This document shows positions 49,476 to 57,894 of a DNA stretch of 64,000 nt, in pieces. The stretch is from Bradyrhizobium diazoefficiens. Lineage in GTDB: Bacteria > Pseudomonadota > Alphaproteobacteria > Rhizobiales > Xanthobacteraceae. A program made the position numbers and the translations under genes. The notes beneath the pieces are model-generated. The model was not told the origin of the DNA, ran no database searches, and saw only the letters and a list, made by a program, of their open reading frames with translations. The stretch covers positions 2,418,001 to 2,482,000 of the forward strand of contig NZ_CP067101.1 in NCBI RefSeq assembly GCF_016616425.1, written 5' to 3'. Position 1 is the first letter of the stretch. Every line of letters starts with the position of its first letter.

Positions 49476-50234
49476 ATGTGTGGACGCTTCGTCATAACTT
49501 CGGCCCCCGCGGCTTTGCGGCAACTGTTCGGCTATGTCGAGCAGCCGAATTTCCCGCCTCGGTACAATGTGGCGCCGACACAACCGATTCCGGTCGTCCT
49601 GATCGAGAACGGCGTGCGCCATTTCCGCCTGATGCGCTGGGGCCTTCTGCCGACCTGGCTCAGGGATCCCCGGGGTTTTGCGCTCCTGATCAATGCCCGC
49701 TCCGAGACGGTGCTGGAGAAGCCCGCGTTCAAGCGCGCGATTCGCCGGCGGCGCGGTCTGATCCCGGCCGATGGCTATTACGAATGGAAGGTGGAGGACG
49801 GCCGCAAGCAGCCCTTCTTCATCCACCGCGCCGACGGTGCGCCGCTAGGTTTCGCTGCGGTGTTCGAGACCTGGGCCGGGCCGAACGGCGAGGAACTCGA
49901 CACGGTCGCGATCGTCACGACCGCGGCGGGCACGGATCTGGCTGCGCTGCATGACCGCGTGCCCGTCACCGTCAGCCCGCGCGATTTCGAGCGCTGGCTC
50001 GACATTCGTGGCGACGAGGTCGACGCGATCCTGCCGCTGATGACCGCGCCGCGCCTCGGCGAATTCGCCTGGCACCCGGTCTCGACGCGCGTCAACCGCG
50101 TCGCCAATGACGATGATCAGTTGCTCTTGCCGATCAGCGCGGAGCAGATGGAGGCGGAAATGCCAAAGCCGAAGAAGGCGTCGCGGAAGGCGGCGGCCGG
50201 GCCGCCGGATGAGGAGCAAGGGTCGTTGTTTTAG
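49476..50234 (+). CDS. SOS response-associated peptidase (SRAP, YedK/HMCES-like)
   Basis: 252 aa. The family crosslinks to abasic sites in single-stranded DNA through its N-terminal Cys. MCGRFVITSAP exposes C2 after Met removal; NARSETV, IPADGYYEW and ALHDRVPV carry the conserved Asn, Glu and His. The C-terminal tail is Lys/Ala-rich (PKKASRKAAAG). Divergent from the hypothetical gene above. No LexA box is obvious in its short promoter. Confidence 0.95.
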   Translation: MCGRFVITSAPAALRQLFGYVEQPNFPPRYNVAPTQPIPVVLIENGVRHFRLMRWGLLPTWLRDPRGFALLINARSETVLEKPAFKRAIRRRRGLIPADGYYEWKVEDGRKQPFFIHRADGAPLGFAAVFETWAGPNGEELDTVAIVTTAAGTDLAALHDRVPVTVSPRDFERWLDIRGDEVDAILPLMTAPRLGEFAWHPVSTRVNRVANDDDQLLLPISAEQMEAEMPKPKKASRKAAAGPPDEEQGSLF

Positions 50235-50246
50235 ACGGCCCGAACC

Positions 50247-51467
50247 TTACACAATCTCCCGCGCTCGCAACGCCGCAATCTCCGCCGCGTCAAATCCCAA
50301 CTCGTCCAGCACCGCGTCGGTATCCGCACCGAGTTCCGGCGCCATGCGGTCGAGCCTGCCGCCGCCATGGGCGAGGCGGAATCCGCTGCCGGTGAAGCGG
50401 AGACGGCCGTAGGGGGTATCAAGCTCCTGGATCGCGCCGCGCGCGGCGATCTGCGGGTGGTCGATCACCTCCTCGATCGTCCAGATGCTGGCGCATGGCG
50501 CGCCGGCATCTTCCAAAATGGTTTCCCATTCGCGCGCCGGCCTTGCCGCCAGCGCCTCCTCGATGATGGCGCGCAACGCAGGTTCGTTCTCGTTGCGGGA
50601 GAACCAGTCGGCAAAGCGCGGGTCGGCGAGCGTGTCCTCGCGGCCGAGTGCGCTCATCAATGCGCGGTATTGCTTCTCGTTGTTGACGGCGAGCAGGATG
50701 TGGCCGTCGCCGCATTTGAATAAATTCGCGGTGGTCCTGCGGCTCACCGCCTGGTTGCCCGAGAGTGTTTGACGATGGCCAGCGACCGACCAGTCCGCGA
50801 TCTGCCCGGAGAGAAATGCCAGCGTCGCCTCCAGCATGGAGACGTCGATGAGCTGGCCCTTGCCGGTGCGATCGCGCTGATACAGCGCGCTCGACACGCC
50901 GAACGCGGCGGTGGCGCCCGACAGCACGTCACAGACCGCAAAGCCCGCGCGCGTCGGCCCGGTCTCGGGATGGCCGGTGATCGCCATGATGCCCGACAGC
51001 GCCTGCATCTTGCCGTCATAGCCTGGCCGCAGCCGATCCGGTCCGGTCTGGCCGAAGCCGGAAACCGCGCAATAGATCAGCTTGGGATTGATCGCCGACA
51101 GCGCGTCATAGCCGATGCCGAGCTTGTCCATCACGCCCGGACGGAAATTCTCCATGACGACGTCGACGGTCTCTGCGAGCTTCTTCACGATCGCGATCGC
51201 TTCCGGCTTCTGCAGATCGAGCGTCAGGCTGCGCTTGTTGCCGTTGATGGCCTGGAACGCCGGCGCCAGGCCGCGGTCGGCCCATTCGCGGCTGAGCGGC
51301 GTGCGGCGCATGTCCTCGCCCTCGCGCCGCTCGACCTTGATGACATCCGCCCCCAGCAATGCGAGCTGGTAGCTCGCATAGGGACCGGCCAGCACTTGCG
51401 TGAAGTCCAGGATCTTCACGCCCTCGAATGGTCGCGTCACGTCGCTCTCCCGTGTGATCGTCGTCAT
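50247..51467 (-). CDS. CaiB/BaiF family CoA-transferase
   Basis: 406 aa family III CoA-transferase moving CoA between carboxylic acids. VKILDFTQVLAGPYASYQLALLGADVIKVE (N-terminal family strand; quote limited to VLAGPYASYQLALLGAD), ENFRPGVMDKLG and GFGQTGP are diagnostic. The catalytic Asp aligns with CDVLSGATA, matching D169 of formyl-CoA transferase. It begins 12 bp after the reductase-like gene, so the two act together. Acyl substrate unknown. Confidence 0.92.
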   Translation of the reverse strand: MTTITRESDVTRPFEGVKILDFTQVLAGPYASYQLALLGADVIKVERREGEDMRRTPLSREWADRGLAPAFQAINGNKRSLTLDLQKPEAIAIVKKLAETVDVVMENFRPGVMDKLGIGYDALSAINPKLIYCAVSGFGQTGPDRLRPGYDGKMQALSGIMAITGHPETGPTRAGFAVCDVLSGATAAFGVSSALYQRDRTGKGQLIDVSMLEATLAFLSGQIADWSVAGHRQTLSGNQAVSRRTTANLFKCGDGHILLAVNNEKQYRALMSALGREDTLADPRFADWFSRNENEPALRAIIEEALAARPAREWETILEDAGAPCASIWTIEEVIDHPQIAARGAIQELDTPYGRLRFTGSGFRLAHGGGRLDRMAPELGADTDAVLDELGFDAAEIAALRAREIV

Positions 51468-51479
51468 TATCGGAGGACG

Positions 51480-52409
51480 TCAGGCGGCCCGGTTGCCGCG
51501 CGCGATCTCCTTCTGCTTGTCGAATTCGGCGCGGCGGCGCGCCAGCTCTTCCGGCGAAAGCTGCGCGACGTTGTTGTAGTCGAGCTTCCAGGAGGCGTCC
51601 TCGCTCCAGCGCAGCGGCGACTGCATCGTCGTCTGCGGGCCGCTCGCGCTCTCCAGCAGCCTCAAGGCCAGCTCCAGCGTCTGCGCCTGCGAGGCGACGT
51701 CGTGCGGCTTGCCGGCGGAATTGCCGAGCGGGAAGTCGGAGAACAAGAAGCGCGGCACGGCGGCGTGCTCGATGATGTCCTTGGCGCAACCCATGACCAC
51801 GGTCGGGATGCCGCCTGCTTCGAGATGCCGCGCCACCAGGGCCGTGGTCTGGTGGCAGACCGGGCAGTTCGGCACCAGCACCGCGACATCGACTTCATCG
51901 GCAAGGCAGCGCGCCAGGATCTCCGGCGCGTCGGTGTCGAGGGTGACGCGATGGCTGCGGTTGGTCGGCGCGCCGAAGAAGCGCGGGGCGATTTCGCCGA
52001 TCCGGCCCGCCGCGCTCGCCTTCAAGAGCTGCGGCAGCGGAAACCAGGTGCCGCTGTCGGTCGCGGAGGTGTGCTTGCGGTCGTAGCCGATGTGCGAGAT
52101 ACGCAGATCGTGCTGCTTCGAGGTGTCGCCGTCATAGACCTGGTAGAACTTTGCGCTGCCGTTATACGCCGCGCCCGGTCCCTGATCGCCCTTGGCAGGA
52201 TCGTAGGGTGCCGCGGTCGTGATGATAGTCGCGCGCGACGTTGCCAGCGGCTTCTTCAGCGGCTGGAACGGCGCCTGCGTGTAATGCGCCCAGCGATACG
52301 GCGTGGTGTAGCCGATCGCCGCGTAATAATCGCGGGTGCGCTGCATGTAGGGGATGGGGGAGTCATGGTCGGGCGCAAAGCCGAATTCGTCGTCGCGCGG
52401 AGCGGACAT
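51480..52409 (-). CDS. Glycine/betaine/D-proline reductase subunit B-like protein
   Basis: 309 aa from ATG 52409 (MSAPRDDEFGFAPDHDSPIP). VDVAVLVPNCPVCHQTTALV has a CxxC where the reductase B subunits carry Sec/Cys, and FLFSDFPLGNSAGKPHDVAS is the other family block. Those enzymes are known from anaerobic Stickland fermenters. Here the protein is Cys-only, the organism is aerobic, and the partner is a CoA-transferase, so a different reaction is likely. Family membership is by eye and moderately sure. Confidence 0.7.
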   Translation of the reverse strand: MSAPRDDEFGFAPDHDSPIPYMQRTRDYYAAIGYTTPYRWAHYTQAPFQPLKKPLATSRATIITTAAPYDPAKGDQGPGAAYNGSAKFYQVYDGDTSKQHDLRISHIGYDRKHTSATDSGTWFPLPQLLKASAAGRIGEIAPRFFGAPTNRSHRVTLDTDAPEILARCLADEVDVAVLVPNCPVCHQTTALVARHLEAGGIPTVVMGCAKDIIEHAAVPRFLFSDFPLGNSAGKPHDVASQAQTLELALRLLESASGPQTTMQSPLRWSEDASWKLDYNNVAQLSPEELARRRAEFDKQKEIARGNRAA

Positions 52410-52552
52410 AAGCGCGTCTCCTGGTTCTTGGTTGAGAGGCAGACTAGAGATAGTTTGGGGGGCGCTCAATGGGGAGGGCGGCGCAAGACAGGATTGCAGA
52501 GGAGCATGGAGCGGCACGCGCGGTGTCTCTTACCCTCCCTGGAGGGCGGGGC

Positions 52553-52754
52553 TATCGCATTTTGCAATTTGCGCGACCTGAGCGCACGCCCCGTCCTTCG
52601 AGACGACCGCTTCGCGGTCTCCTCAGGATGAGGCTGAACTTGCATCGGTGTGCTTGGCAACTGCAGCCGCGCACTCCGCCCTCATCCTGAGGGCCCGCCA
52701 ACGGCGGGCGTCTCGAAGGATGTGCCGCGGGGAGGCCGCCTCAAATGCGATAGC
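52553..52754. repeat. 202-bp nested palindrome (cruciform-capable repeat)
   Basis: CTATCGCATTT (52553-52563) pairs with AAATGCGATAG (52744-52754); CGTCCTTCGAGACG (52593-52606) with CGTCTCGAAGGATG (52710-52723, one mismatch); CTCATCCTGA-type bases 52620-52634 with 52681-52694. Hairpins (CCCTCCCTGGAGGG at 52534-52547) flank it. It occupies the 394-bp gap 52410-52803, where no gene is seen. Confidence 0.85.
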
Positions 52755-52803
52755 CCTGCCTGGAGGGCTACGAGATTCACACATCCAGGGGAAGGTAAGC
52801 GAG

Positions 52804-53385
52804 TCACCTGAACACGTGGAGCGCCGCATATTGCAGCAGCATGATCGCCTTGGCGTCGATGATGCGGCCGTCGGTGATCATCGCCAGGGCCTCGTCGATG
52901 CCGAGCTCCAGCACCTCGATATCCTCGCCCTCGTGTTCGAGGCCGCCGCCGTCGCTGACGCGCATTGAAGGCTCGTACTCGGCGACGAAGAAATGCAGCT
53001 TCTCGGTGATGGCGCCGGGGCTCATGAAGGCCTCGAACACCTTGTGGACGTGGTGCAGGCGATAGCCGGTTTCCTCCTCGGCCTCGGCGCGGATGCGCTC
53101 CTCAGGCTCGGCGTTATCCAGCACGCCCGCGGCTGCCTCGATCAGGAGATCGTCATAGCCGCGGATGAACGCCGGCAGGCGGAACTGGCGCACCAGGATC
53201 ACGCTGCGCCCGGCGCGATTATACGGCAGCACGGCCGCGGCGTTGTCGCGCTCATAGGTCTCGCGGTGCTGCGTCTGCCATTCGCCATTGGCGCGGCGGT
53301 ACTCGAACGTGGTGGTCTTCAGCGCGGTCCAGCCGTCCGAGAGCACGCGGACGTCCTTGATGCGCACGCGGTCGGAAATGGTCAT
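52804..53385 (-). CDS. NudK-like Nudix hydrolase (GDP-mannose/ADP-ribose pyrophosphatase type)
   Basis: 193 aa. RVRIKDVRVLSDGWTALKTT and QHRETYERDNAAAVLPYN match the NudK/ADP-ribose pyrophosphatase dimer-type N-terminus. The Nudix box is AAGVLDNAEPEERIRAEAEE followed by ETGY. Product GDP-mannose hydrolase or ADP-ribose pyrophosphatase; NudK is the closer likeness. It lies 9 bp after the GNAT gene. Confidence 0.88.
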   Translation of the reverse strand: MTISDRVRIKDVRVLSDGWTALKTTTFEYRRANGEWQTQHRETYERDNAAAVLPYNRAGRSVILVRQFRLPAFIRGYDDLLIEAAAGVLDNAEPEERIRAEAEEETGYRLHHVHKVFEAFMSPGAITEKLHFFVAEYEPSMRVSDGGGLEHEGEDIEVLELGIDEALAMITDGRIIDAKAIMLLQYAALHVFR

Positions 53386-53394
53386 GGCTTGATC

Positions 53395-53835
53395 TCAGTT
53401 GCTTGGCGTCGTGTCGCGGCCGTCGAGCCACTTCTGGAACATCACCGAGGTCGATTCCTCGAAGCCCAGCGACTGGTAGAACGCATTGGCCTGTGCGTTC
53501 TCGCGGCGGACCAGGAGCTGGAGCTTCGCGATACCGGCTTGGTGCAGCCAGTCCTCCACCGCGGCCATGATGACGCGGCCATAACCGCGCTTGCGGCTGT
53601 CGGGGTCGACTGCGACGTAATAGACCCAGCCGCGATGGCCGTCATGGCCGACCATGGCGGTGGCGACGATCGCACCGCCGTCGCGGCCGATCAGCACGGT
53701 GGAATTCTCGCGCCGCCGCGCCAATGCGATGTCGGCATGGGGATCGTTCCAGGGACGGGTCAGGCCGCAGCGCTGCCACAGCGCGACCACAGGCTCGACA
53801 TCGGCATCGGTGATCGCATCGATCGTGAGCGACAT
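53395..53835 (-). CDS. GNAT family N-acetyltransferase (YpeA-like)
   Basis: 146 aa from ATG 53835 (MSLTIDAITDADVEPVVALW); a GTG at 53841 overlapping the FAD gene stop (GTGA) would add two residues. The acetyl-CoA-binding motif is VYYVAVDPDSRKRGYGRVIM, and NAFYQSLGFEE closes the fold. The acceptor amine is unknown. It is placed between the FAD-dehydrogenase and NudK genes in one minus-strand unit. Confidence 0.9.
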   Translation of the reverse strand: MSLTIDAITDADVEPVVALWQRCGLTRPWNDPHADIALARRRENSTVLIGRDGGAIVATAMVGHDGHRGWVYYVAVDPDSRKRGYGRVIMAAVEDWLHQAGIAKLQLLVRRENAQANAFYQSLGFEESTSVMFQKWLDGRDTTPSN

Positions 53836-53837
53836 GT

Positions 53838-55265
53838 TCACAGCACCTTCCCAGGATTCATGATGCCGAGCGGATCGAGCATCGCCTTGATCGCGCGCAT
53901 CAGCTCGATCGCGGTCTTGTCCTTGACGTCGGGCAATTCATCGCGCTTGAGCACGCCGATGCCGTGCTCGGCCGAGATCGATCCGCCCATGCGCAGCACG
54001 ATCTCGAACACCACGGCGTTCACCTCGTGCCAGCGCGCCAGATAGTCGGCGGTGTCGGCACCGACCGGCTGGCTGACATTGTAGTGCAGATTGCCGTCGC
54101 CGAGATGGCCGAACGGCACAGGCCGCGCGCCGGGGATCAGCTTCACCACGGCGGCATCGGCCTCCGCGATGAATTCAGGCAGGGCGGCAACCGGCACCGA
54201 GATGTCGTGCTTGATCGAGCCGCCCTCCGGTTTCTGCGCCGCCGACATCTCCTCGCGCAGCTTCCAGAAGCCGCTGCGCTGGGTGAGATTGGCCGCGATC
54301 ACGGCGTCGTCGACGATCTCCTCCTCCATGGCGCGGGTCAGGATCGTCTCCAGCGGCGTGCGGGCGTCATCGCCCGGCGACGACAATTCCATCAGCACGT
54401 ACCAGGGATGCTTTGCCTCAAGCGGATCGCGCACGTCGATGCCGTGACGCACCGAGAAATCGACCGCCATCTCCGACAGCAGCTCGAAGCTCGTCAGCGC
54501 GTTCGCGGCTTCGCCCTGCGCGATCGTCAGCAGCTTCAAGGCCGCCGCCGGCGACTTCAGCCCGACATAGGCGGTCTCGATCGCCCGTGGCTTCGGAAAC
54601 AGTTTCAAGGTCGCCGCCGTGATGATGCCGAGCGTGCCTTCGGCGCCGATGAAGAGATTGTGCAGATTGTAGCCGGTGTTGTCCTTCTTCAGCTTCGACA
54701 GCAAATTGAGCACGCGCCCGTCCGCGAGCACCACTTCCAGCCCCAGCGCCATCTCGCGCGCGACGCCATAGGCGAGCGCGGCGGTGCCGCCGGCATTGGT
54801 CGAGAGATTGCCGCCGATGGTGCAGCTGCCTTCTGCGCCCAGCGAGAGCGGAAACAGCCGGTCGACGTCGGAGGCCTTCGCTTGTGCGATCTGCAGCACC
54901 ACGCCGGCCTCACAGGTCATGGTGTTTGAGGCGGTGTCGACCTCGCGGATCTTGTCCAGGCGCCGCAGCGATACCACGACCTCGCCATTGTGCGGCGTCT
55001 GGCCACCGACGAGCCCGGTATTGCCGCCCTGCGGCACCAGCGCGATTTGGTGCGCGGAGGCGAGCTTGCAGATCGCGGAGACTTCCGCGGTCGAGCCCGG
55101 GCGCAGCACCAGCGGCGAGCGGCCGTGGAACAGATTGCGCTCCTCGGTGACGTAAGGCTCGATGTCGGCGGCATCGGTGATGGCATGGCGCTCGCCGACG
55201 ATCTTGCGGAATTGGTCGATCAGCTCGGGTGCTAGCGGAGGAGTGGCGGATTTATTGATGTTCAT
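53838..55265 (-). CDS. FAD-linked D-2-hydroxyacid dehydrogenase (D-lactate/2-hydroxyglutarate type)
   Basis: 475 aa from ATG 55265 (MNINKSATPPLAPELIDQF); ATG 55280 is an alternative with five more residues. FAD_binding_4 covers about 45-185 (LVPQGGNTGLVGG, GGNLSTNAGG), FAD-oxidase C-terminal domain about 225-470 (PFGHLGDGNLHYN, ISAEHGIG). The enzyme oxidises D-lactate, glycolate or D-2-hydroxyglutarate and passes electrons to quinone or another carrier; the substrate is not decided by sequence. GlcD-type length. Confidence 0.92.
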   Translation of the reverse strand: MNINKSATPPLAPELIDQFRKIVGERHAITDAADIEPYVTEERNLFHGRSPLVLRPGSTAEVSAICKLASAHQIALVPQGGNTGLVGGQTPHNGEVVVSLRRLDKIREVDTASNTMTCEAGVVLQIAQAKASDVDRLFPLSLGAEGSCTIGGNLSTNAGGTAALAYGVAREMALGLEVVLADGRVLNLLSKLKKDNTGYNLHNLFIGAEGTLGIITAATLKLFPKPRAIETAYVGLKSPAAALKLLTIAQGEAANALTSFELLSEMAVDFSVRHGIDVRDPLEAKHPWYVLMELSSPGDDARTPLETILTRAMEEEIVDDAVIAANLTQRSGFWKLREEMSAAQKPEGGSIKHDISVPVAALPEFIAEADAAVVKLIPGARPVPFGHLGDGNLHYNVSQPVGADTADYLARWHEVNAVVFEIVLRMGGSISAEHGIGVLKRDELPDVKDKTAIELMRAIKAMLDPLGIMNPGKVL

Positions 55266-55341
55266 GTCGTCTTCTTTCATTCCGCTACATATACCTTGCG
55301 TGTGGTCCGATCGGAAACCGCTCGATCGAATAGTCCCGGAT

Positions 55342-55500
55342 CCACCTCTCCCCAGCGGGGAGAGGTCGGATTGCAACTGGCGATGCGGAGCATCGTCGGT
55401 GCAATCCGGGTGAGGGGCCGCAGCTTTCAATGAGGCGTCGCAGCCCCTCACCCGGATCGCATCTTGCGATGCGATCCGACCTCTCCCTCCGGGAGAGGTG
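55342..55500. repeat. 159-bp palindromic repeat with CACCTCTCCC ends
   Basis: CACCTCTCCCC at 55343-55353 and GGGAGAGGTG at 55491-55500 are inverted ends. Inside, GCAATCCGGGTGAGGGGC pairs loosely with GCCCCTCACCCGGATCGC, with further hairpins at CGATGCGGAGCATCG and GCATCTTGCGATGC. Lies in the 274-bp gap between the dehydrogenase and TsaC genes. Confidence 0.8.
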
Positions 55501-55539
55501 AACCTCTGTCCGCGTCGATTCAACCAGGCTCATCCAGCT

Positions 55540-56547
55540 TCAACGCGCCACCGCAGCCCGGCGCAGCCGGTCGTTGATCGCTTCGCCAAGTCCCTCTTCG
55601 GGGATCGCCATCACCGCGATCGCCCGCGGGCTCCTCGCATCGAGCTCGCGAAGATAGCCGAACAGATTGGCGGCGGCTTCATCGAGATCAGCCGTGGGCG
55701 ACAAATTCATGACGGCGGCGGCAGTATCAGCACCAGGCAGACGCGCGGAGCCAAACGCCAGCAGCGCTTCATCAGGCGCAATGTCCTGCGCATGAAGCCG
55801 CACATGGGCGCGCGGCGCGTAATGCGAGGCCAGCATGCCCGGCGCCAGCGGCTGGCTGTCGTCGCTGCCGGCCTCCGCGGGGGGCCGCGCCAGGGGTACG
55901 CCCAGCACCGCCTCGATCCGCTCGCGCGACAACCCGCCGGGGCGGAGCAGCATTGGCGTATCGAAGCAGCCGACAATGGTCGATTCGACGCCGACTTCGA
56001 CCGGCCCGCCGTCGACGATCAGGTCGATCCGCCCCGAAAGGTCGCTCTCGACATGGGCGGCCAGCGTCGGTGAGACGTGCCCGGAGATGTTGGCGGACGG
56101 CGCCACCACGGCCCCGCCGAAGGCGCGCAGGATCGCCTGCGCCACCTTGTGGGCGGGGATGCGGATCGCGATCGTGTCGAGGCCGGCGGTGGCGAGATCC
56201 GCGACCGGGCAGTTGTCCGTCTTCGGCACCACCAGCGTTAGCGGCCCCGGCCAGAACGCCTCGGCGAGCGCCGAGGCGCGCGCGTCGAACCGCCCGATCC
56301 GCTGCGCGGCCGCGAGGTCCGCGACATGGGCGATCAGCGGGTTGAACGCCGGGCGTCCCTTGGCGGCGTAGAGATGGGCGATCGCGGTGGCGTTGGCGGC
56401 GTCGGCCCCGAGTCCGTAGACCGTCTCGGTCGGAAACGCGACCAGCCCGCCGGCCGCCAAGGTCCGGGCCGCAGCCTCCGCGCCGGCCTCGCCGGCCGGT
56501 AAAATCAGCGTTTCAAGACCTGTTTTCACAGGGACAAAATTCCTCAT
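55540..56547 (-). CDS. L-threonylcarbamoyladenylate synthase (TsaC/Sua5)
   Basis: 335 aa from ATG 56547 (MRNFVPVKTGLETLI). It makes threonylcarbamoyl-AMP for t6A37 of tRNA. GGLVAFPTETVYGLGADAAN, KGRPAFNPLIAHV, FWPGPLTLVVPK and VVAPSANISGHVSPT are diagnostic, and the C-terminal 120 residues are the Sua5 extension. Upstream in-frame codons (to 56625) would overlap the tRNA-Pro on the other strand and are not used. Confidence 0.95.
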   Translation of the reverse strand: MRNFVPVKTGLETLILPAGEAGAEAAARTLAAGGLVAFPTETVYGLGADAANATAIAHLYAAKGRPAFNPLIAHVADLAAAQRIGRFDARASALAEAFWPGPLTLVVPKTDNCPVADLATAGLDTIAIRIPAHKVAQAILRAFGGAVVAPSANISGHVSPTLAAHVESDLSGRIDLIVDGGPVEVGVESTIVGCFDTPMLLRPGGLSRERIEAVLGVPLARPPAEAGSDDSQPLAPGMLASHYAPRAHVRLHAQDIAPDEALLAFGSARLPGADTAAAVMNLSPTADLDEAAANLFGYLRELDARSPRAIAVMAIPEEGLGEAINDRLRRAAVAR

Positions 56548-56597
56548 CTCGGCCGCTTGCGGTGCGTCAAACCCGACGCTATAAGCCGCCTTCTTGT

Positions 56598-56674
56598 CGG
56601 AGTGTGGCTCAGCCCGGTAGAGCACTGCGTTCGGGACGCAGGGGTCGCAGGTTCGAATCCTGCCACTCCGACCA
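56598..56674 (+). tRNA. tRNA-Pro (anticodon CGG)
   Basis: 77 nt including CCA. Acceptor CGGAGTG (56598-56604) pairs with CACTCCG (56664-56670); anticodon arm CTGCG-TTCGGGA-CGCAG puts CGG at 56632-56634; T arm GCAGG-TTCGAAT-CCTGC; discriminator A then CCA. Marks the left boundary of the accessory island. Confidence 0.97.
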
Positions 56675-56683
56675 AGATTTCAA
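56673..56683. other. 11-bp direct repeat, left copy (possible att remnant)
   Basis: CAAGATTTCAA begins at the last two bases of the tRNA-Pro CCA end. The same 11 bases recur at 61235-61245, again starting inside the 3' end of a tRNA sequence (the tRNA-fMet fragment). Confidence 0.4.
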
Positions 56684-56820
56684 GTGCTTATAGTTTCCGG
56701 GGCATCGTTCCGCAATGAATTGCGCAATGAAAAGGCCTCTTGCCCCCCGGGGGATAACGCTCTCGTGGCCTCTTCCTCAAGCGTGGGTTGTGACATATCA
56801 GCTTTCGCAGGGAGGGCTGA

Positions 56821-57894
56821 GTGTCGAGTCCATTTCAGAGGATTGTTCTTTTAAATCGATTGGTTGCACGGTCGATTTCAAAGGCTCCGAGCCACGCCAA
56901 AGTTCCGATCGTTTCCGGCAAGAGCATGTTTGACGCTCTTGAGGAGCGGCGGAAGGCGACGTGGGCGATCGAATTTTTCGGCAAGTCCGAGGCTGAGAGG
57001 GAGTCTGAAGAAACGGACGAAGAGCGGAAAATCCGATGCGCCGGATTGAACTTCATCTGGCTCCGTGACCTCAAGTCTCATACACGCGACGGTTTTCGGT
57101 ACTATCAGCTTCTGCTGGAATACGTTGATCAACAAAAGACATCTTTCTCCGTAGTCGACACCGCGAACTTGAATGGACGGGATATCTCCGGCCACGAAAA
57201 TGAACGCGGGTGCGTGTCTGCCCATGTGGTCGTTCGCACACCAGTCGTCGCCGTCGATAGCGGCGACTACCGATGCGTGATCGAAGTCGCACACTCGATA
57301 AACCGGAAAATGATCGAAGATTTCCTTTGCCGGCAACTTCGCCGTTGGGCAATTCAGGACGAGCTCTCGTTCGACGTTCCGGTGCCAGATCCGAAACGAG
57401 GAAATGTGCTGAAGCCATACCGCTTCAATCCTCGCCTGGAACTCCATGCCGACGTCGGACGGAACGTCGGGTTTGCCACTGGACCGGGGGCTGAAATTTC
57501 CTATCTAACGTTTACCAAGAGCAACGAAAAGCAGTCGATCGCCGGTAAAACCCATGTGATCAATGAGGAATTTGACGCTCAAGTCCGATTGAAGGTGTCT
57601 GCCAAGCAAGGACCGAATGATCCCAAAGCGCGTTTTGAATGGATGAACGCCCTGCGAACCTACTACACACAACGCGGCTACAAGACTAAGGTGTCATTCC
57701 GGCATATAAACGGTGCGATGATTACCGGGGCGTTGCCGGATGCGCTTGCAGGCGCCTCGGATCTGATGATCTGCACGAAAGATGTAATATCTCTCCAGGC
57801 AGCGAGAGAGTGGTACGCGACAGTCAACCGCGATGTCGTGAAGCAGATGGAAGCCTTGCTGGACAAAGACGCGCTATGGAAAGGTCACGGATAG
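56821..57894 (+). CDS. Island hypothetical protein, 357 aa (module gene A)
   Basis: GTG 56821, with AGGGAGGG about 8 bp upstream. Soluble, with no membrane helix. A charged segment (EAERESEETDEERKIR) lies near 56-75; strand/helix alternation follows (AHVVVRTPVVAV, YRCVIEVAHSINRKMIEDFL). I do not recognise a family. The following gene overlaps it by 19 bp. G+C is clearly lower than in the core genes. Cargo of the integrase island; a defence or phage-related role is possible but not shown. Confidence 0.75.
   Translation: MSSPFQRIVLLNRLVARSISKAPSHAKVPIVSGKSMFDALEERRKATWAIEFFGKSEAERESEETDEERKIRCAGLNFIWLRDLKSHTRDGFRYYQLLLEYVDQQKTSFSVVDTANLNGRDISGHENERGCVSAHVVVRTPVVAVDSGDYRCVIEVAHSINRKMIEDFLCRQLRRWAIQDELSFDVPVPDPKRGNVLKPYRFNPRLELHADVGRNVGFATGPGAEISYLTFTKSNEKQSIAGKTHVINEEFDAQVRLKVSAKQGPNDPKARFEWMNALRTYYTQRGYKTKVSFRHINGAMITGALPDALAGASDLMICTKDVISLQAAREWYATVNRDVVKQMEALLDKDALWKGHG

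Noticed and set aside
56548..56625. In-frame N-terminal extension of the TsaC gene ([12 protein letters not shown])
   Set aside because: It would be translated from the antisense strand of the tRNA-Pro gene; MRNFVPV is the usual start.
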